This document shows positions 1 through 8,662 of a stretch of 64,000 bases of DNA, in pieces. The notes below the pieces were generated by a model. The model saw only the letters and a list, made by a program, of their open reading frames with translations. It had not been told where the DNA came from and ran no database searches. Origin of the DNA: Defluviimonas aquaemixtae (GTDB lineage Bacteria; Pseudomonadota; Alphaproteobacteria; Rhodobacterales; Rhodobacteraceae); contig NZ_OMOQ01000005.1 in NCBI RefSeq assembly GCF_900302475.1, forward strand, positions 1 through 64,000, written 5' to 3'. Made by a program: the position numbers and the translations under genes. The number at the start of each line of letters is the position of its first letter. Positions within the stretch are counted from its first letter, which is position 1.

Positions 1-127
1 CATAGGCCTTGAAGTCACCGTAATACTTCGTGATCGCAGCCGTCAGCGTCGTCTTGCCGTGGTCAACGTGGCCGATCGTGCCAACGTTCACATGCGGTTT
101 CGTCCGTTCAAACTTTGCCTTTGCCAT
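1..127 (-). CDS. tuf: Elongation factor Tu, N-terminal fragment (runs off left edge)
   Basis: About 42 codons of a gene normally near 390 codons. Translation on the minus strand from the ATG at 127 begins [14 protein letters not shown] and contains the G1 nucleotide-binding loop GHVDHGKT, both diagnostic of EF-Tu, the GTPase that delivers aminoacyl-tRNA to the ribosome. The rest of the gene lies outside the window. The next gene to the right is a divergent cytochrome P450, not a ribosomal-protein operon. The neighbours on the other side cannot be seen, so whether this is the str-operon copy or a second tuf copy cannot be decided here. Confidence 0.95.
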   Translation of the reverse strand, partial: MAKAKFERTKPHVNVGTIGHVDHGKTTLTAAITKYYGDFKAY

Positions 128-300
128 TTCGCGGGCGCCTCATGGTCTGGGGAGGGCCGTGGCCCCCCGTGTCAACATCGGGCGCTGGGTATCGGCAGAC
201 AGGGGAAAAATCAAGCGCCTGTTGGCGTTCCGACCACCGGCGGCGCCCCTCGACGCCCGTGAAATGCGCCGGAGGCGCCGGCCTACACGGGCCACCTGCC

Positions 301-329
301 TTGGAGGCCGCGCGGCGGGCCTCTATATT
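301..329 (+). promoter_or_regulatory. Putative sigma-70 promoter for the P450 gene
   Basis: TTGGAG at 301-306 is followed by a 17-base spacer and TATATT at 324-329. The expected start of transcription lies about 14 bases before the P450 ATG at 350, with GGGAAAGGA acting as ribosome binding site in between. The spacing is optimal and the -10 is close to consensus. This is a pattern match only. Confidence 0.45.
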
Positions 330-349
330 GTCCGGGAAAGGATCGCGAC

Positions 350-1711
350 ATGGACGGTTCCGAGACCATCGCCATACCCGCCCGGGTCCCCCTCGCCAAC
401 ACGCCGCTCGGCGTGATGGCGAGCCTCAGGACCGGACGGCGCAACGTGCTGGAGTTGATCCCGGAGATCGCGACCCGCCAGCCGATGGTCTCGGGCCGGA
501 CGGTCAAGCGCTGGCACATGGTGATGGACCCCGGCGCAAACCGGCGCATCCTGAAGGACCGGGTTGAGGACTATCCGAAATCCGACGTCACGAAGCTGAT
601 CCTCAAGCCCGCGATCGGCGACAGCCTGTTCATCGCCGAGGGCGCGCACTGGCTCTGGCAGCGCCGGGCGGCGGCGCCCGCCTTCTCGGTCCGGCATGTC
701 CAGGCGCTCGCGCCGGTGATGACGGCAGCGGCCGAACGCGCGGCGGAGCGCATCGCGGCGCAATTCGGGCGCGCGGCCGACCTCTTCGAGGAGATGGTGA
801 CGGCGACCTTCGAGGTGATCTCGGACGTGACCTTCTCGGGCGACGAGGCCTTCGACCGCGACGCGGTCCACGTCGCGATCGGCGACTACATCGCCTCGAC
901 CGCGCGCGTGTCGTTCCTCGACATCATCGGCGCGCCGATGTGGGTGCCACGCCCCTCGCGCCTTTTTGCCGGCCGCGCGATGCGCGAGATGAAGACGATG
1001 GCCGACCGGGCGATCGACAGACGGCGCGAGACCGGCGCGCGGCCCATCCCCGACCTTCTCGACCTGCTGCTCGAGGGCGAAGATCCCGAGACGAAGCGGC
1101 GCATGAACACCGCGGAACTGCGCGACAACCTGCTCGCCTTCATCGTCGCCGGGCACGAGACGACGGCCCTGTCGCTTGCCTGGTCGCTCTATCTCTGCGC
1201 CTTCGATCCGGCGGTCCAGGCACGGGCGCGGGAGGAGGCGCAGGCGGCGCTCGGTGGACGGGCTGCGACGGTCGAGGACCTGCCGAAGCTCGGCTACTGC
1301 CGGCAGATCGTCGATGAGGCGCTCAGGCTCTATCCGCCCGCGGCCTTCCTGTCGCGCACCGCAAAGGCGCATGATACGCTCTGCGGGCGCGAGGTCCGGC
1401 CGGGCGACACGGTGATGCTTCCGATTTACGCGCTGCACCGCAGCCACAAGCTTTGGCCGAACCCCGACCGCTTTGACCCCGACCGCTTCGCCGATGCCGG
1501 CGCGATCGACCGCTTCGCCTATCTGCCCTTCGGCGGCGGCCCCCGAATCTGCATCGGCGCCTCCTTCGCGCTGCAGGAGGCCGTGATCGTGCTCGCCACG
1601 CTGCTGTCGCGGTTTCGCTTCTCGCAGGTGACGGGGCGCGAGCCGAAACCGGTGTTGATCGTGACGCTCCGTCCGGAGGGCGGCGTCTGGTTGAACGTCG
1701 CCGATGCCTGA
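350..1711 (+). CDS. Cytochrome P450
   Basis: A 453-residue class I-type bacterial P450, a haem monooxygenase that inserts one oxygen atom from O2 into an organic substrate. Visible motifs in order: I-helix oxygen-activation motif AGHETT (residues ~266-271), K-helix ExxR within EALRLYPP, and the haem loop FGGGPRICIG with the thiolate ligand at Cys401. There is no N-terminal membrane anchor and no fused reductase, so it needs separate ferredoxin and ferredoxin reductase partners, and none is encoded nearby. Substrate cannot be deduced. The ATG at 350 is chosen because GGGAAAGGA precedes it and a promoter-like pair lies just upstream. It stands alone and is divergent from tuf. Confidence 0.95.
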   Translation: MDGSETIAIPARVPLANTPLGVMASLRTGRRNVLELIPEIATRQPMVSGRTVKRWHMVMDPGANRRILKDRVEDYPKSDVTKLILKPAIGDSLFIAEGAHWLWQRRAAAPAFSVRHVQALAPVMTAAAERAAERIAAQFGRAADLFEEMVTATFEVISDVTFSGDEAFDRDAVHVAIGDYIASTARVSFLDIIGAPMWVPRPSRLFAGRAMREMKTMADRAIDRRRETGARPIPDLLDLLLEGEDPETKRRMNTAELRDNLLAFIVAGHETTALSLAWSLYLCAFDPAVQARAREEAQAALGGRAATVEDLPKLGYCRQIVDEALRLYPPAAFLSRTAKAHDTLCGREVRPGDTVMLPIYALHRSHKLWPNPDRFDPDRFADAGAIDRFAYLPFGGGPRICIGASFALQEAVIVLATLLSRFRFSQVTGREPKPVLIVTLRPEGGVWLNVADA

Positions 1712-1795
1712 GCGGTTTAGCCAATAGTTCCCCTCAATCCGGCCCGGCCGCCAGCCTAGGCTACGGCATGTGAATCAACGGGATGGGAATTCGGT

Positions 1796-2607
1796 GTGAG
1801 TCTCATGGGAACGCTCGCGAAGATCGCCATTGGACTCGCCGTGGCCAAGGGTGTCGGCGGCATGCTGAAGCGCAGTGGCGGGGCCCTCGGCGCCGGAGCG
1901 GGTGGCGCGCAGCCCCCAGGCGGGCTCAAAGGCATTATGGTTGATATTCTCGGCGGCCGCGATGCGCGCCAGAGCGGTGGAACGGGCCGTGGTGATGGCG
2001 GCCTCCTCGGCAGTTCGGGCGGCGAGCTCGGCGATTTCCTTGATGAGCTCGGCGACCACGCGCCGGCGGCGGGACGACGACGCGCGGACGGGCGGACGGG
2101 CTCGACGATCTGATCGGCGGGCTCGGCGACATCCTCGGCGGGATTCTCGGCGGCATTGCCGGAGGCGCAGCGGGACGGCGCGGAAGCTTCGGCGAGATCC
2201 TGAACCAGTCGTTCGGCAGTCGCGGAGAGCCGAACGTCCGGCCCAAGCGCGAACAGGATGCGGCGGCCGGCCCAATGCTGAGCGCCATAATCCAGGCGGC
2301 GAAGTCCGACGGAAAGATCGACGCGGCAGAGCAGAAGAAGCTCCTTGGCAATCTCGGTAGCGTCTCGGCCGAAGAGTGGCGCTTCGTCGAAAGCGAACTA
2401 TCCAAGCCGATCGACGTACAGGGACTCGCGCGTCAAGTCCCGCGCGGGCTCGAGGCGTAGGTCTATGCGATGTCACTCATGGCAATCGACCTCGATAACC
2501 GGAACGAGGCGCAATACCTCCATCAGCTCGCCGGCGCGATGGACCTCGACCAGCGGCAGGCGAACAACATCCATTCGCGTTTAGGGGTGCCGGCGCTCTA
2601 TTCCTGA
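1796..2607 (+). pseudogene. DUF533 (TerB-like) family protein, disrupted by a frameshift and a nonsense codon
   Basis: The reading begins at GTG 1796 (MSLMGTLAKIAIGLAVAKG, a typical DUF533 start with a glycine-rich linker). It then shifts frame somewhere between about 2050 and 2100, because the continuation LDDLIGGLGDILGGILGG from 2101 lies in a different frame. The conserved C-terminal TerB-like region (AIIQAAKSDGKIDAAEQKKL) follows, then an in-frame TAG at 2458-2460 after GLEA. Beyond it the same frame continues as VYAMSLMAIDLDNRNEAQYL and ends with TGA at 2605-2607. Homologues have Gln at the stop position, so CAG to TAG is the simplest change. DUF533 proteins are inner-membrane-associated and of unknown function. 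Either a decaying gene or two assembly errors would explain it. Confidence 0.75.
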
Positions 2608-2641
2608 GGGTGCACGCGCCGGTGGCACGGTGTCACCCGAG

Positions 2642-2705
2642 GTGGGGTCGAGCCCACCCCACGATCCGCGAGGCAGTCGCCTGCGCGGGGTTCGATGCCC
2701 CGCGC
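2642..2705. terminator. Two tandem GC-rich hairpins between convergent genes
   Basis: GTGGGGT (2642-2648) pairs with ACCCCAC (2656-2662) around a 7-base loop, and GCGCGGGG (2683-2690) pairs with CCCCGCGC (2698-2705) around TTCGATG. They lie between the convergent DUF533 remnant and parC and probably act as a bidirectional terminator or mRNA-end structure. Neither has a T-tract, so intrinsic termination is uncertain. Confidence 0.4.
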
Positions 2706-2720
2706 GGGACGCGCTCATTC

Positions 2721-5075
2721 TCAGGTGAACCTGTTGTCGCGCGGAAAACCGTGCGGCGGTGACTTACCCACGCCCGCGCGGCGCGCGATCCAGTCCGCGA
2801 TCCCGGTTTCGGTGCGCGTATTGCCGTTGGGCATCGTCCAACTCAGCCCCTCGGCCAACGTGAAGGTCGTGATATCGGAGAGCCCGCCGTCGAGTTCCAG
2901 AACACCCTGACGACCACGCGCCATGTTGTATTTCTGCAAGCGAACGCCCTTCCCACGCCCCATTTCTGGCAAGTCCATGAGCGGAAATGCAAGAAATTTG
3001 CGATTCCGGGATATCACGGCGACATGATCGCCGGTCACCTTTCGGCAGGCGATCATGCGAGCCTCGCCACCGAAATTCATCACCTGCTTGCCCGCGCGGG
3101 TCTGCGCGACGACCTCGTCCGCCGGGACAACGAAGCCGTTGCCATCGCTGGATGCAACGACAAATTTCTCGCCCGGACGGTGGATGATAAGCGTCGTGAC
3201 GTCGGCCTCGTTCGGCAGATCGACTATCAGGCGCACCGGCTCGCCCATGCCGCGCCCGCCCGGCAGGTTTGCACCGAGCAGCGTGTAGAAGCGGCCATTC
3301 GAGCCCGCGAGCAGTATCTTGTCCGTCGTCTCCGCGTGGAAGACGAAACGGCCCTCGTCTCCGTCCTTGAACTTGACCTCGGCATCCAGCGGCTGGTGCC
3401 CTTTCATCGCCCGGATCCAACCCATCTTCGAGCAGATGACGGTGATCGGCTCACGCTCGATCATCGCCTCCAAAGGCACCTCCTCGACCTCGCCCGCCTC
3501 GGCGAAGGTAGTGCGCCGTGCGCCACCAGCGGCATCCTTGCCGAACTGCTTCTGCATCTCGCGCAATTCGCCCGCGATCTTCTTCCACTGAAGCCCGTCG
3601 TCATTCAGAAGGTCGTCGAGTTCCGCGCGCTCGCGCATCAGCGCGTCCTGCTCTTTTAGAAGTTCCATCTCCTCGAGCTTGCGCAAGCTGCGCAGCCGCA
3701 TGTTAAGGATCGCCTCGACCTGCACCTCGGAAAGCCCGTCCTCGGAATGGGGCAGCGCCATAGGCGAGACATAGTCATGCTCGGATGTCGCGCGCGCCTG
3801 CTTGCGGCCCCAGTCCTCCGCCATGAGCGCCGCCTTGGGATCGGCGTCGTAGCGGATAATGTCGATCACGCGGTCGAGGTTCAGGAAGGCAGTGATGAAG
3901 CCTTCGAGCACCTCCAGCCGGTGGTCGATCTTGTCCATCCGGTGCTTCGAGCGGCGGATCAAGACGTCGCGTCGGTGATCGAGGAAGGCCCGCAGCACCT
4001 CCTTCAGCGAGCAGACCTTGGGCACCCGCCCATCGATCAGCACGTTCATGTTAAGTGAAAACCGCGTCTCCAGGTCGGAGTTGCGGAACAGCATCCCCAT
4101 CAGCATTTCGGGATCGACGTTCTTCGACCGCGGCTCGAGGACGATTCGGATGTCGTCGGCGCTCTCGTCGCGGACATCGGCGAGAAGCGGGACCTTCTTG
4201 GTCTGGATAACCTCGGCGAGGCGTTCGATCAGCTTGGATTTCTGAACCTGGTAGGGAATCTCGGTCACGACGATCGTCCACGTCCCGCGGCCCTGATCCT
4301 CGACCGCCCAACGCGCGCGCGTCCGGAAGCTGCCCCTTCCGGTCAGGTACGCCTCGCGGATCGCCTCCTGCGGCTCCACCATCACGCCGCCGGTCGGGAA
4401 GTCGGGCCCTTTGACCATCTCGATGAGTGTGTCGTCCCGGACAAGCTCGGAGTTCTTCGCCTTCGCCAAATGGATGCAGGCCTCGACCAATTCGTCGAGG
4501 TTATGGGGCGGGATGTTCGTCGCCATCCCAACCGCGATGCCCGACGCACCGTTGGCCAAGAGGTTCGGGAAGGCGGCAGGCAGCACGATCGGTTCCTCGA
4601 GCGTGCCGTCGTAGTTCGGGCGGAAGTCGACCGCATTCTCCGCGAGCCCTTCCATCAGCGCCTCCGCGGCGGCGGTCAGCCGCGCCTCGGTATAACGGCT
4701 GGCTGCCGGGTTATCGCCGTCGATATTGCCAAAGTTGCCTTGCCCGTCGACAAGCGGGTATCGGACGTTGAAATCCTGCGCGAGCCGCGCCATCGCATCA
4801 TAGATCGCGGCGTCGCCGTGGGGGTGGTAGTTACCCATCACATCGCCCGAGATCTTTGCGGACTTTCGGAACCCCCCGGTCGAGCTGAGCTTCAGCTCCC
4901 GCATCGCGTAGAGGATTCGTCGGTGAACCGGCTTCAGCCCGTCGCGCGCGTCCGGGAGCGCGCGGTGCATGATCGTCGAGAGCGCGTAGGTGAGATATCG
5001 TTCGCCGATCGCGCGGGATAGCGGTTCGGCCACAGTCTCAGGCTGAATGTTGCGGTCGTCGTTGTCACTGCTCAT
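2721..5075 (-). CDS. parC: DNA topoisomerase IV subunit A
   Basis: A 784-residue type IIA topoisomerase A subunit. With ParE it decatenates daughter chromosomes. The N-terminal breakage-reunion domain has the strand-cleaving Tyr128 in [10 protein letters not shown] and the quinolone-region helix [12 protein letters not shown]. The C-terminal beta-pinwheel spans roughly residues 520-740 and lacks a canonical GyrA box, which with the short overall length favours ParC over GyrA. The residue aligned with E. coli ParC Ser80 is Ala89, and the Glu84 position is Asp93. The ATG at 5075 gives the usual ParC N-terminus ([12 protein letters not shown] begins at residue 26). Monocistronic as far as seen. 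Confidence 0.95.
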   Translation of the reverse strand: MSSDNDDRNIQPETVAEPLSRAIGERYLTYALSTIMHRALPDARDGLKPVHRRILYAMRELKLSSTGGFRKSAKISGDVMGNYHPHGDAAIYDAMARLAQDFNVRYPLVDGQGNFGNIDGDNPAASRYTEARLTAAAEALMEGLAENAVDFRPNYDGTLEEPIVLPAAFPNLLANGASGIAVGMATNIPPHNLDELVEACIHLAKAKNSELVRDDTLIEMVKGPDFPTGGVMVEPQEAIREAYLTGRGSFRTRARWAVEDQGRGTWTIVVTEIPYQVQKSKLIERLAEVIQTKKVPLLADVRDESADDIRIVLEPRSKNVDPEMLMGMLFRNSDLETRFSLNMNVLIDGRVPKVCSLKEVLRAFLDHRRDVLIRRSKHRMDKIDHRLEVLEGFITAFLNLDRVIDIIRYDADPKAALMAEDWGRKQARATSEHDYVSPMALPHSEDGLSEVQVEAILNMRLRSLRKLEEMELLKEQDALMRERAELDDLLNDDGLQWKKIAGELREMQKQFGKDAAGGARRTTFAEAGEVEEVPLEAMIEREPITVICSKMGWIRAMKGHQPLDAEVKFKDGDEGRFVFHAETTDKILLAGSNGRFYTLLGANLPGGRGMGEPVRLIVDLPNEADVTTLIIHRPGEKFVVASSDGNGFVVPADEVVAQTRAGKQVMNFGGEARMIACRKVTGDHVAVISRNRKFLAFPLMDLPEMGRGKGVRLQKYNMARGRQGVLELDGGLSDITTFTLAEGLSWTMPNGNTRTETGIADWIARRAGVGKSPPHGFPRDNRFT

Positions 5076-5412
5076 GGATGTGGTGTAAATCGCCCGCGTG
5101 TGCCGGTCCAGCCGGAATATGGCGCTCGGGGGAGAACACAGCCGGTTTTCCCCGTTCGGCGGGACTGTGGGTTGTGTATTAAAGGGGCGTCACAAGGGGG
5201 TTCTGATGTTCCGTGTAGTGGTTTTTGTGTCTCTAGTATTGGTGCTATTTCAGCTTGGCGTGAGCGTCAGGACCGCGCCTGTCTCCACCGCTCAGGCGCA
5301 GACCGCAAGCCTCTCCGAATAGTGTCCGGCGCGTGCGTTTGTCGCCCGTTAGTCCGTCCGGATTGCCAGACCAGCGAAAACCGCCTAGGCAGAGACCGAG
5401 GCGGGAGACGGC
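5076..5412. other. Divergent intergenic region between parC and an SDR gene
   Basis: This 337-base stretch separates parC (minus) from the SDR at 5413 (plus). It contains one plausible very short gene at 5206-5322, listed separately, preceded by AAGGGGG. No tRNA, repeat or convincing operator was seen. Promoters for both flanking genes must lie here, but no clear consensus pair stands out. Confidence 0.6.
5206..5322 (+). CDS. Possible small secreted or membrane peptide
   Basis: A 38-codon frame starting at ATG 5206, five bases after an AAGGGGG ribosome binding site. Its first ~20 residues (MFRVVVFVSLVLVLFQLGV) are a run of hydrophobic residues like a signal sequence or single membrane helix, followed by a short polar tail that includes TAQAQ, which could be a signal-peptidase site. 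No family is recognised. It is supported only by the ribosome binding site, the hydropathy and its position in an otherwise empty 337-base gap, so it may be spurious. Confidence 0.3.
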   Translation: MFRVVVFVSLVLVLFQLGVSVRTAPVSTAQAQTASLSE

Positions 5413-6240
5413 ATGTCAAAAAGCATCCTGATCACAGGCTGTTCATCGGGCATCGGCTATGACGCTGCGCATGGTCTGAAGCGCGCGGGCTGGCAGGTCT
5501 TTGCCACCTGCCGCAAGGACGAAGACTGCGCGCGCCTGCGGGACGAAGGCCTTGAGAGTTTCCGCCTTGACTATTCCGACACCAACAGCGTCGCCGCCGC
5601 TTTCGAAGAAGCGCTGAGGCGCACGGGCGGCACGCTCGACGCGGTGTTCAACAATGGTGCCTACGGCTGTCCGGGCGCGGTCGAGGATTTGCCGACAGAG
5701 GCGCTGCGCGAAATCTTCGAGACGAATCTCTTCGGCTATCACGAGCTGACGCGCCGGGTGATCCCGATCATGCGCAGCCAAGGACACGGGCGTATCGTCA
5801 ACTGTTCTTCCGTTCTCGGCTTCGTGCCGATGCGGTGGCGCGGCGCCTACGTGGCGACGAAATACGCGATGGAGGGGCTGACCGACGTTCTCAGGCTCGA
5901 AATGGCCGACACGCCGGTCCGGATTATCCTGATCGAGCCGGGCCCGATTACCTCGAGGATCCGAGTCAACTCTATCCCGCATTTCGAACGCTGGATCGAC
6001 TGGAAGAACTCGCCCCGCAAAGAGCAGTACCAGAAGACCCTTCTGAAACGGCTCTACGAGGAGCGCCCACCGGACCAGTTCGAACTGCCGCCGGCAGCGG
6101 TCACGGCAAAGCTCATCCGGGCACTCGACAGCCCCAATCCGAAGCCGCGCTACTTCGTGACCCTGCCCACCTATTTCATGGACATCGCACGCCGCATCCT
6201 TCCCTTCCGCGCGCTCGACTGGCTGATCGCGCGCGGCTGA
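5413..6240 (+). CDS. Short-chain dehydrogenase/reductase (SDR)
   Basis: A 275-residue classical SDR, an NAD(P)-dependent oxidoreductase with a Rossmann fold. Visible features: the nucleotide-binding TGCSSGIG at residues 8-15, NNGAYG as the NNAG-type structural motif, catalytic Ser in NCSSVLG, and the YxxxK pair in YVATKYAMEGL. The extended C-terminus after residue 200 (a region rich in Arg, Lys and Pro) is typical of the subfamily annotated as SDR family NAD(P)-dependent oxidoreductase in Rhodobacterales. The substrate is unknown. The start ATG follows GGCGGGAGACGGC. The next gene begins 88 bases downstream. Confidence 0.9.
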   Translation: MSKSILITGCSSGIGYDAAHGLKRAGWQVFATCRKDEDCARLRDEGLESFRLDYSDTNSVAAAFEEALRRTGGTLDAVFNNGAYGCPGAVEDLPTEALREIFETNLFGYHELTRRVIPIMRSQGHGRIVNCSSVLGFVPMRWRGAYVATKYAMEGLTDVLRLEMADTPVRIILIEPGPITSRIRVNSIPHFERWIDWKNSPRKEQYQKTLLKRLYEERPPDQFELPPAAVTAKLIRALDSPNPKPRYFVTLPTYFMDIARRILPFRALDWLIARG

Positions 6241-6328
6241 GCCCCGCAATTGTGATGGACGGCCGGATCGGCGTGCTGGCGTCCCGCGTGTCGGCACTGT
6301 AGAACCGCGTCAAGCAAGGGAGACAGGC

Positions 6329-6535
6329 ATGACCAAGGACCCGCTATTCCTTATCGCGGCAGGCGCCTGCCTGGTCGTGCTGGTGATCCTGATGATCGGC
6401 ATAGGTGGTTTCGCCAAGGGCGGCGACTTTAACCGCAAGCACGCCAACCGGATCATGCGCTACCGGATCATCGCGCAGGCGATTGCCGTGGCATTGATCC
6501 TGATATTTGTCATATTCTCGGGCCGCGGGGGCTAG
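6329..6535 (+). CDS. HIG1-type twin-transmembrane small protein
   Basis: A 68-residue protein with two membrane helices (about residues 6-28 and 47-64) separated by a short basic loop. The loop and second helix carry NRIMRYRIIAQA, which fits the (Q/I)-x3-(R/H)-x-R-x3-Q signature of the hypoxia-induced HIG1 domain family. Eukaryotic members assist cytochrome oxidase assembly or activity, and the bacterial role is not established. It ends two bases before the adenosyltransferase start at 6538, so the two genes are probably co-transcribed and translationally coupled. A ribosome binding site (AAGGGAGA) precedes the ATG. Confidence 0.8.
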   Translation: MTKDPLFLIAAGACLVVLVILMIGIGGFAKGGDFNRKHANRIMRYRIIAQAIAVALILIFVIFSGRGG

Positions 6536-6537
6536 GA

Positions 6538-7110
6538 ATGGTCGTCCTGAACAAGATCTACACCAAGACCGGAGACGCGGGCGAAACCGCGCTCGGCGAC
6601 GGAAAGCGGGTGGCCAAACATGCCGTGCGCGTCGCGGCCTACGGCACGGTGGACGAAACCAATTCGGTCCTCGGCCTCGCCCGGCTTCACGCGGAAGGCG
6701 AAGTGGATCGGGCGCTGGCGCGCATTCAGAACGATCTCTTCGACCTCGGCGCCGATCTCTGCCGGCCGGACATGGAGAACGATGGAGAGGCGGGATATCC
6801 GGTGCTGCGGATGGTGGACGCGCAAGTTGGCCGGCTCGAATCCGAGATCGACGCGATGAATGCAAAGCTGGAGCCGTTGCGCAGCTTCATCCTGCCCGGA
6901 GGATCGGCGCTTTCGGCGCATCTGCATCTCGCCCGCACCGTCTCTCGCCGGGCCGAGCGGCTGACGGTCGAACTTGCGAAGGGCGAACCAGTCAATCCCG
7001 CCGCGTTGAAATATCTCAACCGGCTGTCAGACTGGCTCTTCGTCGCCGCACGCATGGCGAACGACGATGGCCGCGCCGACGTCCTGTGGGTTCCCGGCGC
7101 GAACCGGTAG
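6538..7110 (+). CDS. Cob(I)yrinic acid a,c-diamide / cob(I)alamin adenosyltransferase, PduO type
   Basis: A 190-residue cytoplasmic enzyme that transfers the adenosyl group of ATP to Co(I) corrinoid, giving adenosylcobalamin. The N-terminal ATP-binding motif YTKTGDAGETALGDG (residues 8-22), AAYGTVDETNS, and the later RTVSRRAERLTVEL are characteristic of the PduO/MMAB family rather than CobA or EutT. Length is normal. It lies two bases after the HIG1-like gene. The genome encodes ethylmalonyl-CoA pathway enzymes (mch and mcl2, this window), and the mutases of that pathway need adenosylcobalamin. That link is inference. Confidence 0.93.
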   Translation: MVVLNKIYTKTGDAGETALGDGKRVAKHAVRVAAYGTVDETNSVLGLARLHAEGEVDRALARIQNDLFDLGADLCRPDMENDGEAGYPVLRMVDAQVGRLESEIDAMNAKLEPLRSFILPGGSALSAHLHLARTVSRRAERLTVELAKGEPVNPAALKYLNRLSDWLFVAARMANDDGRADVLWVPGANR

Positions 7111-7161
7111 CGGGGCGGCACTCCAACGCCGCCCGGATGTCGGGGTTGGCCCTCAATCGTC

Positions 7162-7998
7162 TCATCCGTGCGCCGCTATCGGTACCCAGACTTCGAAGCC
7201 TCCGCCGCCGGTCTTCGGATCGAATTCCGGCCCGTACCGCTCAAGCGTCGCGCCTTCGGCCAGCTCGCGATCCCACGCCGCGATCCAGTCGAGGATGCCC
7301 GTCATGACCTGATCAATGGCGGCGATGTGCTCCTTCGCCGAAAAGACGGCATAGACGGCGGCCGGTACCGTAACGGCAGTGTAGCCGTTCGGCACGGGGA
7401 TCGGCCGCTTCACCTCGTTGCCGCAGAGGTAGTTCCATTCGCCGTCATCTGTGAAGCCGTGCACCACGCCGTAGCCTGCGCCGGGCAGCTGTCCCTCGAA
7501 CTCCGGATCCTCGGTGTTGAACCGCGCCCACTGGCCTGGGATTCCTGGCCGGGTGGCCGCCGAATAGCGTGCCTGCAGTCCTACAAAATGGCGGGCCGGG
7601 CAGGATTTCGTCACGGGGTCTGGCAGTTGAACCTGGGTGGTCATGTCGAAATCCTTCGGATCAAGCGCCGGCAGGTGGGCGCTATTGCCCAGAGCCTGCG
7701 CAGATGAGGGTGGCATGCCGAACTCGGAACGAAAGGCACGCGTGAAAGCCTCATGCGAGCCGTACCCCGCATCGAGAGCGACCTGCACCACGTTCCCCTC
7801 CCGCGCGGCAAGCCTCGCGAGTGCGCGCGAAAGCCGGCGCCGGCGGACATAGCGCAATAGCGACGTGCCGGTCGCGGCGACGAAGGCACGCGCCAGATGC
7901 GACGGGGTGACACCGTGAAGTCCGGCGATCCCCGCAAGGCTGAGGTCATCGTCCAGATGGCTCTCCACATACCAGATCACCTTCTCGACCAGCGCCAT
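7162..7998 (-). CDS. AraC-family regulator with GyrI-like effector domain
   Basis: A 278-residue transcription factor. Residues ~1-105 form two AraC-type helix-turn-helix motifs (LSLAGIAGLHGVTPSHLARAF and the recognition region GYGSHEAFTRAFRSEFGMPP). Residues ~120-278 are a GyrI-like (AraC_E_bind) small-molecule-binding domain ending FEVWVPIA. This N-terminal DNA-binding, C-terminal sensor order is that of Rob-like regulators, often linked to multidrug or toxic-compound response. The ATG at 7998 has a purine-rich GGTCCCC context only. It is convergent with the adenosyltransferase gene, and the VOC gene lies upstream on the same strand 100 bases away, a possible target or partner. Confidence 0.9.
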   Translation of the reverse strand: MALVEKVIWYVESHLDDDLSLAGIAGLHGVTPSHLARAFVAATGTSLLRYVRRRRLSRALARLAAREGNVVQVALDAGYGSHEAFTRAFRSEFGMPPSSAQALGNSAHLPALDPKDFDMTTQVQLPDPVTKSCPARHFVGLQARYSAATRPGIPGQWARFNTEDPEFEGQLPGAGYGVVHGFTDDGEWNYLCGNEVKRPIPVPNGYTAVTVPAAVYAVFSAKEHIAAIDQVMTGILDWIAAWDRELAEGATLERYGPEFDPKTGGGGFEVWVPIAAHG

Positions 7999-8098
7999 GG
8001 GGACCTCGTTACAAGTCGCGGCTTTCAGAATGTCACGGGCCGCATGCAGCGTCTTGATCGCAGTTGATCCAAAGGTGGTTCATCGAATTCGCCTCCGC

Positions 8099-8464
8099 TC
8101 AGGCTGGCTCCCAAAGCTCGATCGGATTGCCCTCGGGATCGTTTAGCCAGGCGAAACGGCCGTTCGGATAGGGCGAATCCGGGTCGCGGCGCACTTCGAT
8201 CCCCGCCGCTTCAAGCTGGGCGATCATCGCGTCGAGGTCCTTGACGCGGAAGTTCAGCATATAGGCCTTCTCTCGGCTGCCGAAATATTCGGTGACCTTC
8301 TCGAACGGCGCGAAGACAGTCGCACCCGCCTCCTGCCGCCAGGGCGGCGTCTCGTAGTCCCCGGGCACGCGATCTATCCCAAGATGTTCAAGATACCAGG
8401 CCGCGAGGCGCTCCGGGTCCTCGGCCCGAAAGAAGAAGCCTCCAATACCGTTCACCTTTTCCAT
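8099..8464 (-). CDS. VOC (glyoxalase/bleomycin resistance) family protein
   Basis: A 121-residue single-module vicinal-oxygen-chelate protein. It has the two beta-alpha-beta-beta-beta repeats of the family: the first begins GIGGFFFRAEDPERLAAWYL, and the second carries AYMLNFRVKDLDAMIAQLEAAG and ends with the signature LNDPEGNPIELWEP. The C-terminal Glu in IELWEP is the usual metal ligand. The N-terminal ligand is not obvious. The frame is open far upstream, but ATG 8464 is chosen because GAGAGCGATC precedes it and the domain begins at residue 5. The substrate is unknown. Antibiotic-binding and lyase roles are both possible. Confidence 0.88.
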   Translation of the reverse strand: MEKVNGIGGFFFRAEDPERLAAWYLEHLGIDRVPGDYETPPWRQEAGATVFAPFEKVTEYFGSREKAYMLNFRVKDLDAMIAQLEAAGIEVRRDPDSPYPNGRFAWLNDPEGNPIELWEPA

Positions 8465-8662
8465 GATCGCTCTCCTTTGGATCTGACCGCGGATGTGCGG
8501 CGCGGCCCGATATGGCTCGGCGCCATGCGGCAACGTGGCGTCGGTGCGACAAACCGCGTCGATTTTACACTGTTTTCGCCGCCGCAGAACCGCTAAGGGG
8601 ACACCCGAGAGATTGTCTTGCCGCCCTCGCGGGGCGGTGTAGGTTTGAGGGAGATCGCGAAC

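Noticed and set aside
323..1447. Long minus-strand open frame across the P450 gene
   Set aside because: High GC gives long antisense frames. The plus-strand P450 has complete motifs and a ribosome binding site, and the minus reading has Arg-rich composition with no family.
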